Shown here: piece after piece, positions 20,223 to 34,173 of the stretch | Layout of the letters: each line of letters begins with the position of its first letter | How positions within the stretch are numbered: position 1 is the first letter of the stretch | DNA from: Prostheceraeus crozeri | Taxonomy: Eukaryota; Platyhelminthes; Polycladida; Euryleptidae | NCBI GenBank assembly: GCA_907163375.1 | Contig: CAJQUW010002986.1 | Span: 934,001-998,000 of the forward strand | Direction of reading: 5' to 3' | DNA: 64,000 nt | Made by a program: the position numbers and the translations under genes | Notes under the pieces: model-generated | What the model saw: only the letters and a program-made list of their open reading frames with translations | Database searches by the model: none | Told to the model about the DNA's origin: nothing

Positions 20223-23200
20223 GTTCAAAAATATATAAACGGTGAAATTCTGTGATACTGACTTATTGTTTAACATAGCGATGAAAGTAAACCAATCTCC
20301 GCACCATTCATTCAAGTGCGTCTCAGAAGAATCTTGAGAAAATAATCATGCATCAGAATGACTATTATGATATCGCAAATATGCCATGCATAGTAAATAA
20401 TATTCTTTTCGTCGAAAAATAGTCGTAAATAATAAAACAATATTAAGTAAAAGCGATTGTCTGCACTATTCAGTCAATTCATTCCACTCTTCCCTGGACA
20501 TTTTGTCGGACGGATGTCTTAGGACATCTGTAGTAGATTGCGAGTGTCTGATCTACTTTTAGATTTCATGCATCCACAAAACTAGGAACAGATGCATTAT
20601 ATCGATTGCACTTCTTCATCCCGCGTCCTATCCCTAACTTAACAAAGAAATCTGTACACAGAGTGGGCAACAACTATTCTTCTTAGTCTGACACTGACAC
20701 TGCTGTTCATGAATGATTACAGAAGTTAATTGAAAAGATGACTTGAAGTCATTCCTAGATTAAAAGATTTTCCTTGGTAAAATATTTATAATCTTCCTTT
20801 TACACGCTCTCTAATTTTTCCAAGTGTAGTGTATGTAGGCAATACAGAACTCATGTAGTTAGAAGAATTATCGTGTGGGTAAAATTAAACATCACATTTA
20901 TGTCATCAAGTGCTGCCTGGATTAATTATGATCTTGACGTGTTCATTTAAAAGGCAGTCAAATGAGTCATATTAATAAATATTTGCTGTTTACAACTTTT
21001 TTTATAACATCGATTCGTACAGTCATTTTCATGCATAATAGCTTTCTCGGAAAATTTTCTGGGACCCAACATCTTTTCTTGTACATTATGACAAAGAGTC
21101 ACAATCAAATTGAGTGATTTTCTGTAATGTTTCAACGCAATCGATGAAGGAATTCTCAAACAATTCTGAAGTACTGATTCTCAATCACTAGGCCTATATC
21201 AAGTAAAGACGATTGGATATTTATTTGCAAGTGTATAAAACAAATTCATTACTCGGAATATCGTTTTGAATATCCACTTGTACTTGTGGAAATACTATTA
21301 CATGCGCTAAATATTCGGCATTTTATGACTTACCGCGGCTGAGATGAAATTGTACAAATGTCTTCAACAATTATGAGAATTCTCACAATGCGATTGCGTC
21401 AACGCATCAATACCTAACCTTAAATGAATTTAATTATTCTTATGACACCTTGAAGGTGCAAACCATTCACAAGCTCTGACAAATCCGCGGCAGCCTGCAA
21501 CTTATAAATGGCTACTCGTTTGTCACATAACTTGGCATTATTTCCGAGGATGAAAATGACCCTCCAAAATTCAAAAGTATCAAGATTATGGGATTCCAGC
21601 AGAGTCTAAAGATGAATTTTCATTGTTGTAAATTCTATTTGGATGATGTTTCCTCAAGATAATGGGCTCTCATCTAAAGGAGGCGCTAGCGGGATGTAAA
21701 CGTACTTTTATGTTAAGTTTACGATCGCTTGTCGACTTCATGAGGAAATTGTTAGTATTGAAATTGTAAAATTGAATTTAAATGTCATACATGTACCTTT
21801 CAAAATGTGCATATTTTCATCCAATAAAATGTTTTCAAAATCGATTATTGTATACTAACTCATTGAAGGACTAATGGGTATCGCATGATTTTGCAAAAAT
21901 GCATCTAGCGGCTTCAGCAAGTCCGGGAAAAGGATTTTGGTGAATCTTTGATATTATGTCTGCATGTATTTGAACATTTAAGACCTTCGAGTACAAGACA
22001 CTGTCCTTTGGATAAAGAGACCAGGAAAGAAAACATAAAGAGATCATCTAAGCTTATTGTGTGGGTGGGTAGCTAGTGAAACGCGTCCAGTTGCGGGAAG
22101 GGTGCAAATAAATAAGAACGCGTACGTATATACCTTCTGTTATGCGAAGAATGCCAATTAGATTTTTTTTAATACTAGGCCCCTGCCTACTGCAGTTATG
22201 GAAAAACTTCCTTTCTCAATGATTTGATTACGTTAGGAAAGTAACTTACGCTGAACGTGATGAATTACAATAGTTAGATGTTTGCTTAATATTAACTCTA
22301 TGGGTAAAATCAAAAACCTTGCTATTTTCTATATAAAGATTTTACGTCTGAAACTTTGCCTACACTCAGAGGATAAAAACAGTTCAGCTTTTCAAACATT
22401 ACAGATACATATGTAGGCCCTATAGGTGTGACTTTCAAAATTATTATAGACTGCGATTGTTATAAAAGTTACATCAATGTCATTAGAAAAGGATAGGTCC
22501 ATCGAAAATGAAAGGTTAATTATTGTCAATTTCAAAGCTAACCTCCCTTATTTTCCTCTGAGTAGGCGAAAATTCAAGAGTAAAATTCTAAAAAGAGCAC
22601 AAAAAGTTAGGTTTTTTTTAATTCTTTGCTTCAGCTTCCCTCTAAAATCCATGCAATGTTTCAGTAGTAAAATATTTGCATCAGCGTTTCAGCAAAGTCA
22701 AACGTCCTACCATTAAAACTCCGGTAGGCCTAATGTGCTTATGTAGAAAGTCAGAGTCACGTGTATATTTCGAGGAGCCTGCATAAAGCATGCTTTATAT
22801 TTTGAGACACTGACTTGAAATAGTCAACTTTTGCTGACGACTCCTTACTCTTATGATCTCTCCTGTTTATTCTTCTGCAAGATAGACAAGCAGCTTTTTA
22901 TCTTAGACAATTTAGGCTCTATTGACAAAAGCAAGAATGCGATTTGCCATTGCTCAAAAGATCAAGCTAGACCATACCAGTCACTTATTCCACTATTTCC
23001 ATAATTCTACTAAAATGTTTGCTGAAAAGGTGGACAGTGCACAAGAAAACGTTTGACTGGGGTATGCACAGCTGCTTGGTAAAATCTATACACATAGGAT
23101 GTAGGCTACAGGTACAGATTTTCTATAATTTGATATCTTTAATTGAAGCACGTGTTGTAAAGATCACTAGCCAGCAATGCCTAATAAGCCTATCAAATGC

Positions 23201-24272
23201 GGCCATATATCATTTCTATTAATTATAAATAGTTTGCTGTGTTTCTACATAGAATTTCCGCGAGGATGAACTAAAGCATAGATTAAGGAGACTGAAAATT
23301 CCATGAAACTAAGATTTGATCAGCACGAAAATATGTCCTAGTACAAATAGGATAGGTTATTTCAAAAAGATGCAGATAGAAGAGTTTTGTGTTTGAATTA
23401 CAAAGCCGGGTGTATAGGCCCACTTCGATCAACAGGTTCTAGGTTAAAGGCACAGGACATGACAGAATTCACCCGAAGAACTTTCTCAAAACGTTTTCTC
23501 ATAAATGGTAAAATACAGACCCGAGAGATCGACAGCATTGGGTACAATTGTTTGCATCCTTGGGATTAACTGTGAAGCATTTCCAAATGTCAATTGCCAA
23601 AAAAATTCACGCCTAAATTTTAGCGGCTGTCTTTTTATATTCATTTTTTGATATGAAAATAAAGAACGTCTCTTCAAATCAGAAATTATTCTGATAACTT
23701 CAACCGGTTTAGATTGGAGAAGTGAGATAGCTACTGGCCACACGATCTTCGCGACGATTGTGTGGCTATTAGCCCATCTTACTTCTCCAATCGAAACCGG
23801 TAGAACTTATTAGAATAATTTCTGATTTGAAGAGACGTTCTTTATTTTCATATAAAAGCGTATTGAAGTATCGACGAACGATCCGTTTCTTGAGCTGTTA
23901 CTTGATTAAGAAAAAATATATCTATATTCATGCCATTATTGCTTCCCACTCTTACAGAACCAACATCGTAAAATTTCCCCCGTGATATAGCAACCAATTT
24001 TACTGCCAAGATACTGCGCCAATCTCATTTTACAACGAATGCAGGTTGAATAATTTGAATCTTCTATTCACTGTATTTCATACCTCCAATGTGGGATACA
24101 TCGTTATAGATACATTTTTACAATATGAAGACTATACAATAAGTTATCCTTCAAGATGCTGATAGAAAAACAAATCATCTGTTATATTACAACAAACGTA
24201 ATGTCTATGTTATGAGGCGATGCTGTGGTAATTAAAAAGATAAGAAATATGATTGATAGTGCAGTTTTGAGA
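20223..24272. other. Intergenic region between convergent LSM11-like and RPRD2-like genes
   Basis: AT-rich with no exon recognised. Contains one 200-bp hairpin (listed separately) and several AGGCCTA strings (for example 21188 and 22725). Confidence 0.5.
23651..23852. repeat. Foldback repeat with about 98-bp arms
   Basis: ATATGAAAATAAAGAACGTC at 23651 is mirrored to 23852 with an approximately 7-bp centre near 23749-23755. About a dozen mismatches between the arms. Typical of a MITE-like foldback. Confidence 0.85.
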
Positions 24273-24278
24273 TTTATT
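24273..24278 (-). terminator. Polyadenylation signal of the RPRD2-like gene
   Basis: TTTATT on the + strand reads AATAAA, 15 bp beyond the stop codon at 24293. Confidence 0.6.
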
Positions 24279-24292
24279 TCATACATTGAACA

Positions 24293-25369
24293 TCAAAATC
24301 GCGGGCCGTTAGATCGATACTGTCCTCGGAAGCCTCTTGGGCCACCATGCTGCCAGAAACTTCGAGGTGCAAAACCTCTACCACCGGAACCAAACCTCGG
24401 AGGCCGATGTCCGCCAAAGCGTCCACCAGAACCACCATGATGGAATTGTTGCACTGGTGGTCCTCCATGTGAATGTTGCCTCATGTGAGGCACATTGCCC
24501 CCAATAGTCCCTATTGTTTGAATTTGATGGTGATCAGTTTGATTATGACCCATGTGAAAGTGTCCTCGATTTGAAAAGTCATCATGGTGTTGCATATGAT
24601 GCTCCATGGATGAGTTGGGACCATGAAACAGCCGCTCATCTTCGTCATGCATTGGCATCATTACGTCGTGACCCTCGTTTTCACCCGTCTCTTCATCCTT
24701 GGACCCACTTGTGACTTCATCACCAAATGCTCCACGACCTGTCAAATTATCATCATTTGCAGATATACCGTGATTCGAAGTAGTTTCCACACTTTCCGTC
24801 ACATTAGCACCGATGTCTTCCCCATCCACCGAACCGCCGTTTTCATTGCCTTCTTCTCCCCCATCAACATTCATTGGTACTTGTCTCAACGCCGGCTTCA
24901 TGCCAAACCCTGGTACAAAGTCTACCATTTGTGCCGCTGCGGCAGCCTGAGCAGCAGCTGCGGCCATTCGTACAGCTGCTGTAGGAGGTGGCGGAGGAGG
25001 GGGAAGGTGAAAAGGTCGCGGCCACGCTTCATTTTCCGGAACAGGTGGAGGCGGAGGAGGATTAGTGTTCAACTGAATAAAATTGGATAAGAAGTTAATA
25101 GCTGTGTTGGGAGTTGGCGGCTCCGACTGAACACTGGTTTCTGGTGGTTCATCTTGGGTGGGAGTCGAACCGCCCACTTCGTCACCCTCTGCATTTTCTC
25201 GTGAATCCGGAGGTTCGTCGCGTACGGGAGTACCAGAACGAGGTGGTGGAGGAGGCGGTTGAGTTTGCATCGATATCGCAGCGTTGAGGAGGGATGGATA
25301 GAGAAGCGGAGCTCGAGGATGTAAGTGTGGAGGAGCCAAAGGTGGTGGTGGTGGGGGAGGAATGCCGAG
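24293..25369 (-). CDS. RPRD2: RPRD2-like exon 6: Pro/Gly/His-rich C-terminus
   Basis: 358 codons from an acceptor ATTATTTTCAG. Three polyproline runs of 6-7 residues, an alanine-rich helix, an acidic Gly/Asn segment, a His/Met-rich stretch, and a terminal Gly/Arg/Phe region (RGFRGQYRSNGPRF). The end resembles the RGG-like tail of RPRD2 and would promote weak multivalent contacts at transcription sites. Confidence 0.85.
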   Translation of the reverse strand, partial: LGIPPPPPPPLAPPHLHPRAPLLYPSLLNAAISMQTQPPPPPPRSGTPVRDEPPDSRENAEGDEVGGSTPTQDEPPETSVQSEPPTPNTAINFLSNFIQLNTNPPPPPPVPENEAWPRPFHLPPPPPPPTAAVRMAAAAAQAAAAAQMVDFVPGFGMKPALRQVPMNVDGGEEGNENGGSVDGEDIGANVTESVETTSNHGISANDDNLTGRGAFGDEVTSGSKDEETGENEGHDVMMPMHDEDERLFHGPNSSMEHHMQHHDDFSNRGHFHMGHNQTDHHQIQTIGTIGGNVPHMRQHSHGGPPVQQFHHGGSGGRFGGHRPPRFGSGGRGFAPRSFWQHGGPRGFRGQYRSNGPRF

Positions 25370-28300
25370 CTGAAAATAATGCGAATATCGTATTAGAAGA
25401 GAAGTAATTTGATATTGTAAACATAATTCAACAACTCGCAAAGCTGATTAACGAGAAATTAAGCTTTTACGAGCGCATTCAATGCATGTACTTCATCTTC
25501 TTAATAACTCGTGAGTGGAGCAATTTTGTATACCGTACACTTTTGCAAAATGAGGTTATTTCTTACTTTCGTTTATACCAGGTCTCCACTATTTGCCATT
25601 ATTTTCGTCCGCTTTAATTGATGTTGTGACTGTGGTTCGTTTACATGCATGCAATGCAAGCGATACCTGTTCAAAGCTGATTAATAATGCATTACCTGAT
25701 TACCTCCATGCTGACACTTAAGAAAATAATTTACTTTGGATAGATAGCACGGATACCGTATTTTCTCGAATATACCAGCGGGTTACACGATTTATTCTTG
25801 CAATTTCAGCGACGGTTCTATTCCAGGGTATGGTATGAATCAAATTTGATGGTAAAAATTGTAGAGACATGATTTTCACAGTGATAACGAACTCGAACGC
25901 AAAAAATTAGCAAGAAGTAGAGCCAGAAGCTTGTGTTGAGTGATGATGCTATTTGGACTTTTTAAGCATTTGCCCAATTCTATATTGCAATTCATTATAA
26001 TTCTTTATCAGCTTGATAAAACTTTAATCCATGCAAACGCATGAATCAGATACAATGAAATTATATCAAAAATATATACAATGAAAATATATTTCTTAAG
26101 CAAGCCGTTGTTTTTTATGATGTTTATAAGAAACACCGGTTGCAATTGAACAATCATGATTTTATGTTATGTTGATTATTTAGAAATCAAGAGCTTATAG
26201 TTGGGTCAACTGTTGAAAAATAATGAATAACAGCCACTGTTAGACAACAGAAAAGACGCTAGTAAGTCACACTCCAATTTAATTTTCAAAATTCTCTTTA
26301 CTGATGAATTACACACGTGCGATTCTATTTGAGGGCGGTTTATCCGACTATCTTTTCAATTAATGCGCGGGTTCAATTCCAATAAGTATTCCTCTAATAT
26401 CCGGACGTACGTGCACCCTGCATTTGCTTCTATGAATAAATATAATGTTAAACTTTACTTACAGATTTACTTTCTAACTCGAGAAGATCATCATTGATCA
26501 CATGTACAATATTATAATTATTCAACATTTTCATGTTAGACCAAATGATCGCTGGTGAACACCGTACATTTCCTAAATGAGTAACATGTCAATGAATTGG
26601 AAAATAGTTGTAGACCGACACTCCGAACCACATGACAAAGATAAAAATAACGGCAATTATATGGGAAAACCGGTTTCATTATTCGCTCCAGACAGTGTGT
26701 CCCGATCGCCATTTTCAAGGATTTTCAATGACATGTCATACACTATTTTCAACTGTAATTCATGTTTACAGCGTCATGTTCAGCCATTGCTCAGTATGTC
26801 CATCATCAACAAAAAGACTTTCAGTGCGGTGAACCAATTTGTTCACAAAGTTTGACCCCAATTAATTATCACAAGTCTCGACAAGGACAGGAAATTTCGG
26901 GGTTGACTCTTATAGACGTCGCAGAGATGTGATAGACCCGGTGATACAGCGGGATTTTAGGGATTGGGATTGAATCGTCGTTAAGATTTAGTTGTCACTA
27001 CACTCAACAAAGACATGTGCTCGATGTTTACAGCAATAGTACATCTTTCAAAGCATCCTGCACAACCTAATATGGATGGCTCGACATTTCTACTTCATAT
27101 GTTCATTTATCAAGTAAGGGGTCATTTCAATGAAACGTTGACAATTCTCAGTTATCTGACCATGGGATGCCGCAATACCTAAGCCGGAAAACTGACGATC
27201 CTAGTGCCGCATATTGCGCGCGACAAGCAGGGTAGTCTTTTAAAAAAAGTATATATATGTAGGTTCATGGACCGCAATTCACCCACGAAAAATCGGAAAA
27301 AACCGGGATTTGAATGCATGAATTTGAAATATTTGCATTAAGCTAATTTTGTAAAAAAACGGAAAATTGCGAAAATTATGTTTCAACCCAATGTGCCATG
27401 ACCTTCAAGCGCTAGAACCTTCAATTTTCCAAATGTTAGCCTATAAATCTTTGATTGCCTCGATTCAAGCGACAAATTTGAGTGCATGTTCTTATCAATA
27501 CAGAACAATCATACAGAACTGGACATGCCAACCCTCAGATGCAAAAAGCGACTGATAAATTTACAATCTCGTCAATTACTGATGCGCTATTTCATCTCCA
27601 TCAGTCCAAAAGTTTCAATGACAAAAAACATTAAAGGATACAATTCCACTGTCCAATTTTCAAAGATATTCAATGATTTCAAGGACACCTGATGTGCACC
27701 TTTACGAAGATAATGGAAACAGTTATCTGACAAGCGGCAAATCGTGAAACCACGTAAATTTGACAGTTCTGAGCACACTTAATCGCGAAATCTTCAAAAG
27801 ATCATTGGACGCCTTCAAAATTTTCGTACTTTAAATAATACACAATGTAGAAAGACCCATTTTTTTAAAACGAAAATCGAGTTAAATCCGCCACATTTTC
27901 TTTGATGTATACTGACATAAACAAGATCTAACGAACACGGATATTGAATATAAAATGCTTTCGCATCCGGTTTAAACATAACCGATTACTACATGGAGTG
28001 GAAAAAATCGAAATAGCAGCATACCTATGTCAGTTAATCCCGAGATACAATACTGTCAGCAATTGTTGAGCAACAGGGACTACCATTTGCGGCAGGGGAA
28101 ATATGCGTGAATTGAAACGTCAATCACATCAGGAAACTAATTTATGTCTGTCAATCTGGTGAAACGTAACGTAAAAGGATCTAGGCCTACATCTTCAATC
28201 TGATGTGGATTCCATCAAGAGGATAAGAAAGAATTGCCTTTTTCCGTTATTAACGAAATCCATAGAAATTCTTTCAGTTATGACATTTTATTTGATTTCA

Positions 28301-28591
28301 GAGCCGTTTTCAGTAGTACTAGATTTAGTACAATTTTCATCTTCACAAATGTAATAAATTGCGAGCTTTTTTTCTTCATGATGAATTGTGAAAAAATTTC
28401 GGAAACTGCATTATGTCTATAAATCCATGTACTGCATTGCGCGTATGAGTTTCAAGAAATTCAAAAATGAAATCAGTAATTACATCCAATTGAAACAACA
28501 TCGAAAGACGATGGACCGAGGCGCTACTCGATACTTCAACCGCCATCGAGAAGTCACAAGAAAAATGCAAATGAAGAAAAATATCACTTAC
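25370..28591. other. Intron 5 of the RPRD2-like gene; no gene seen
   Basis: AT-rich intronic sequence without recognisable mobile-element coding remnants or long repeats. Confidence 0.5.
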
Positions 28592-28924
28592 TGCAAGACC
28601 GAGTTTACCAACCTGCAGGCCATGTATACGGGGATCACGCGTCGGTTGCATTTTCGGAGAATGGACAGGGGGGTTATGTACAGTGAGAGGTGGGCGGTAG
28701 CCTGAAACAATCTTCATGGCAGCAGCGGCCGCAGCAGATTCAGCTGGGCGTTCAATATCTGCCTCGACAGAGGGCAATGCCCCTGAGGGGGAATATCGAT
28801 CATCATCGCGAACTCCGTAATCTTCATTGCCGACTTCTCGATGAGCACCGTGATGCCGATGCCGCTTGTGAGAAACAATTTCTACTGACCTCTCATCTTC
28901 TTCAGATAAATCCATATCCTCACC
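28592..28924 (-). CDS. RPRD2: RPRD2-like exon 5: acidic and low-complexity region
   Basis: 111 codons starting GEDMDLSEEDERS after TTTTCCAG, recalling the VEDMELSDVED acidic motif of RPRD2. A His/Arg-rich segment and an alanine run follow. The end is placed at a strong CTTGCA|GTAAGT donor; a weaker donor 21 bp earlier (CAG|GTTGGT, exon end 28613) would keep the same phase. Confidence 0.75.
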
Positions 28925-30811
28925 CTGGAAAATGAAGAGGCAAAGCATTACTTCAATGACATAAGGAGAAAATTTTCCTAGTTGCTGTGCGCTAAGGCAT
29001 TTCGAATACAGCTCTTTAACATGCAGTCTGGCTTTACCCTTTGCAGTCATTTTGAAATATAATGGCGTATTTTCACTTGTTAAGCACGCTTCAAGCCAAT
29101 CACTTAATGTGAGTAAAACACAACATCACTTATCTGATGTCTGTAATGCTCATTTGAGTAAAACGGAATTTAATGCAAATTAATATAATTTGCTATGCTG
29201 TTCTAATCGGCTTGGGATGCTTTATCAGAAAATTATACAAGGAAAAACAAGTTAAATATATCATTATTATCTTTGGAGCGCGTGCGTGCGTGTGCCGACC
29301 AATAATAAATTAGTACCAAAATCCAAGTATGAGACATTTCCGATCGGCTAACATACGAATGCATGTACAGAGTGCAACATAATTAGTTTGCAAATTTAAT
29401 TCCTTTCTGTCCAAGATCAAAATTGCCGGATTCTCACTGCACGAAATTCATGAGAGGAACAGTTATAACTTATAAGTAGGCCTATGCAAAAGAATTCAAC
29501 AATCCTCATTTCCTTCGAAATGCATCCATTTAAAATGTTCTGAAATTTGTATTAATGTGAGTTCTTTCTTCTTACTATAACTTATGTATTCTTCTAATCT
29601 GTCATAACAATTCATAGCAGCAATGACTGGCCTGACCAGTTGACAATGGAGCTTGCAATCGCGAATCCCGGGTTCAGCGTCCTCTAATCCAAGGATTCGC
29701 TCAAATTGGCAAGAAATTGATGGAATCATGATTTATCGACAGCGCTGGCTACTTATTGGCTGAAATCCCTCCCCCCACTCCTTCAAATAAGTCGAAAGTC
29801 CTTAAAATGAATCAATCGTCACAAAACTTCAGATACATCTACCCTTTCTACTCATTCAAAAAAATTATGCAAATAAGCATAGAGATTTGGGCACTAGGGT
29901 GGTCCATAAAGCAAGGCAAATTTCAAGTCGAGTTTATTACTTCTCCACACTTCTGCTTTTATTCTCTGTATTTCATCGCTATACACTGATATTTATGCAC
30001 TCATATTTAGAGGTCGCCCATTTGGTCGATTTCAAATACGAGAAAAATCACGAAAAAGGCTTCAAGCAGTTGGGCCTCTTCTCCATTGGGACTGAAAAAT
30101 GCTGCAGATGACAGGGACGACATGGGAGAGGTTCGCAGTCAGGTCTATTGCAATACGGTCAAGGATCTCAAAATTTGTGAGCTTTCCGCGCGCTGCTACA
30201 AGTACTGAAGGAGCTACAACCACAGCGTGCAAACTATTATTGAAACTGCTGAGAAATAGTCGGATTAATCTTCGACACAAATATAAGTAATACTGCCCTA
30301 CAAAATGGATAATGTGTCGGAGTTAAGGAGGTCACAGAAGGGACATAACAATGCTAAAGCACCGTCATAGAATTTTGGAAATAATTCTCTATGAGTGATT
30401 CTGGATGCTTTTGTTCACAGTGTAGAGTTTGAGATCACACTTTTCTGCGGATTGGTTGAAGAAACTATCTTCGAGGGACATCTGGAACATATGGTATGTA
30501 GTTTACTAAAAATGAAGGATGACTTCAGGACGAAAATAACATTTAAATATGCGTTGATTCTTTGTGCAGTCATTTATGAAACTTATCTGTAGTGCACAGT
30601 AGCTGTTGCTTAATAGGCCCACCTTAGAGAAGAGACTATGTGTACCCATTAAACGGCAGGCTACTTTCTTGAACTTACTTTGGCCACAAACATAGTACTA
30701 GCACATTATTGCACTTTTGTGCATTTGATACTGTGTATAAAACACTGTGAATATGTTGCTTCATTACACATAGAACGGAAAATAGAAAGAGAAAGTATTT
30801 TGTTAATCGGG

Positions 30812-30974
30812 GAGAGTCAAGAATGATTTGATGTTATCTTATTTATTTTATTATGCTATTAACTTGAATCACTACTCAGTGATAATCTCCTGGCAAAAAG
30901 GTGATTACTGAGTAGTGATTGAAATTAATAGCATAATGAAATAAATAAGATAACATCAAATCATTCTTGACTCT
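30812..30974. repeat. Foldback repeat with about 73-bp arms
   Basis: GAGAGTCAAGAATGATTTGA at 30812 is mirrored to 30974 around a 16-bp loop near 30886-30901. Weaker inverted similarity continues outward to about 30783 and 31003. Confidence 0.85.
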
Positions 30975-32927
30975 TCCCTATCAACAAAATATGCTTTCTA
31001 GTCAAGACATTTTCAAACATAGAAAGAGAAAGGTCTATGACAAATGTAATGTAGATGTGCACTTATACACAGCTCGCGAAAATACCGAACGCTGTTTTTA
31101 AATCCGCGTGGTCCAAATTGATCCCAAGCTTGCCAGAATAAAAAACAGGAGTCTTGAGGATAAATGCACATGCACAATAACACGAAGTGAATAATTCTTT
31201 GCCTGAAATCCTAGTACTGAAAACAGCATTTCATCTCAAGTCAGCATCTAAACTATCAATGAACATGCTCAGTGAAATGAGGCCCAGTCAAAAAAGTGAA
31301 TAAGGCCCATTAATCCGAGTGTGCCCATCAGCCGTAGGATATAAAAATTTCCCGATCTGACGTGGGTTCAATGAGCAGCTGTCCCGCTTACCGGAGACTT
31401 CCCCCTTAAAATATATCCGGAAACAATGATCATAGAAAATACAGTCCATAAACAGAAACTAATGCATCATTTTGCATATCATCATAATTCAGTAAATGCC
31501 GAACGATTGCTAAGTGTTTCGAAAATGAATTTTTGAATTTGAAATTTAAATTTTGAACCTGCTGTGTTGAATATAAAATATGCATAGTTGTTTATGGCAC
31601 TCGTCTGCGCAGCGATAAAGAAAGTTAGTAGTGATTTAAATCAACTCTAACTTCAACTGGAATGCAATATCAGGAAATTGGTTATTCAAAAATAGGACAT
31701 TTCAAAATTTACATTTATGTGGACCAAATAACACCACCACATTTGGACAGAATGTTGCGAATATGTCAAAACTAAAAAATCGCTAAATTTCAGTTCTCAA
31801 ACTATCATATTTTCTGAGATATTTGACAAAAACAAGAGGTACATAAAGTTCGACTCTCCCTACGATGATCCCCTTAACTCCCTGAACAACTAACCCATTT
31901 ATGCCCCAGCCATTTTCAAAACTAACGCAAAAATTCATACTTCATTGTCGCCTTACCCTATACATGACTTCTCTAATTCAGCCGTATTTACTTCATCTTC
32001 TGCATCTTTTATTTCTACGTACGCGCCCTTCTTTCCTTACATCGGTTTATCGTCATAGTATCAAATCCGATGCGTTGTACATTATTGAGTTATCAACGCT
32101 TAAGGTCTCAGTCACACTGAAAGCAAAGCAAATATGGGTGTCTCGAGCAAACTTATGTCTGTAAGCTATTAATCGCTCTGGTTTGCTTTGCTCACAGTGT
32201 GGCAGTCTACAACCGCTGCAATGATGACTTTATATTTGCTGCAAAACGCTTGGAAAAGCGCGCAGTGTAACTGAGGCATAAGTCACATGACAGAAGCTTT
32301 AACGTTACTGGGTTTGGACGTTGCTGACACAGCCCGACTTCAGCCACAGCGCTGTAATACTTCTAGTTCGGATGTCTTTCCTGCCGACTTCCAACGACAC
32401 TTTCGGGGTTCGATTTCCAAGGATAGCTGTTCACCATAGGCTTTTGACCTTTTGACCCATTTTCTTTACTGGATTATTAAGGGTTCGTTAAAACTTGATG
32501 GAGTTCTTGTCACAGATTATTCAGTGTGCCTTACACACAAAGCAGCTTGAATTCAAATGGATATTTGTCGTGACGGCCAGGAATCTGCAGATAATAAATC
32601 CCATGTCCGGATTTTCACCGGATTTCTTCTTTGATTATGAAACTCTAAGGAAATTTCACATGCACTACTGATCCATACTTTTCAATATCGTCCAATTGGA
32701 CGGACTAAAGCCAATAAAATTTGCGCAACATTCACCTCACAATTTCAAAATAGGCGCAACGAAGCATAAAACATACTAACCTGCTCTTCTAAAGTAACTT
32801 TATTCTTAGGGACCTGAAAATTTTTCAACCGATAACATAAAACATATTCAATTAAATATATTTATTCCATAGCAGAATGAGATATTCATTATTCATTTTC
32901 TGAGTTGGAAGAGTCAGGTTTCTTAGT

Positions 32928-33114
32928 GTTCCAAGGTAGAATCGGGTATCCGTACTCTCTCGATAAAAATTTATTGGTCGATCACAATGATCTTTACACT
33001 GACCGATAGAAGGCCATGGACGCCGAAGGCCTGTCTGTTTTTATTTGTAACTCATTTTGATCGACCAAAATACCTTTATCGACAGAGTATGGATACTCGG
33101 TTCTACCTTGGAAC
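32928..33114. repeat. Inverted repeat with about 64-bp arms and 60-bp centre
   Basis: GTTCCAAGGTAGAATCGGGT at 32928 is mirrored to 33114. The string AGAGTCAGGT occurs at 32910-32919 and again at 33160-33169, possibly a 10-bp target duplication of a MITE-like insertion. Confidence 0.75.
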
Positions 33115-34173
33115 GCTGAGAGATGGCTAACCTCTCTCGCCGTTTGGTCAACTACGTCAGAGTCAGGTAACATAAGGAAATTGAAAATGATATTGATACG
33201 ATAATTTACAATGATATGACATGATAGAATGTAGGAAGAGGTTTCACATATATTTATCAGCAGCAAAAATAAATTGACCTAAGGATGAGTTCTGTGTCAG
33301 ACGAAGTAATGAAGAAATTGTGTTTCTATGTGCAATAATAAGTGACAGCGAGATCAATTATGTGTGTTTCTATAGATCTCCTTCAGACAGACAATGCCAA
33401 TCAGAGTGCCCATGAAGTGTCTTATAAGTTATTGATGATTTTTGTTTATCCACAATCTCTGTAACTTTTAGAGTGAAAAGTTGAAGTCCTATGGGAAGTT
33501 GCATCATAATATATTATATCGGAGATTTTATCAAAACTGATGACATTTTTAATCTCTAATATCTTATAGTGGTTCAATTTAATGTTGAGTCTCAATGATA
33601 AGTATCATTTAGTTATACAAGTGCCACTCACATAACATGGTTCATTAATTAAAAATAGAGGCCCACCTAAACCCAAAGTCATGGCTGAGATAGACGTACT
33701 TAAAAAGCGATGTTCAAGAAATGTTCAAAAGGCAACATTTGCTAATCTTTTTCATAAAATGAGAGTGATATTGGTGGCCTGTGACAATCATCAGAATTCT
33801 GCCATCGTCATGACGTAGTTCATGAATATATGACTTATAGAATATAGGAACCCATCGAAGAGATGGACAGCAAGCCTCCGGATGTTTTGCAAAAAGTATG
33901 TGTGGGGACTTTGCTTGTAGGCGATGGTTATTAGCAAAAAGTTGGAATCATGCTGTAATTCTGCTTGATATCTTCACTTTAATCCTAACAATTTCTTATC
34001 ACGTGGAGAAAGTAACCCCTTTGTATGATGAACGCACATTATCACGCATCATGTGTGTGACGAGTATGACAACTCGGCTGTACATTTATTTTATGCGTAC
34101 TTTTATAAAAATCGACATTTCAGTATTTTGACTTAATTCTCGGCACCTACTTATGCCTCATTAATGCTTTACT

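Noticed and set aside
24623-25090. 155-codon plus-strand frame
   Set aside because: Antisense shadow of RPRD2-like exon 6, with no splice or promoter support.
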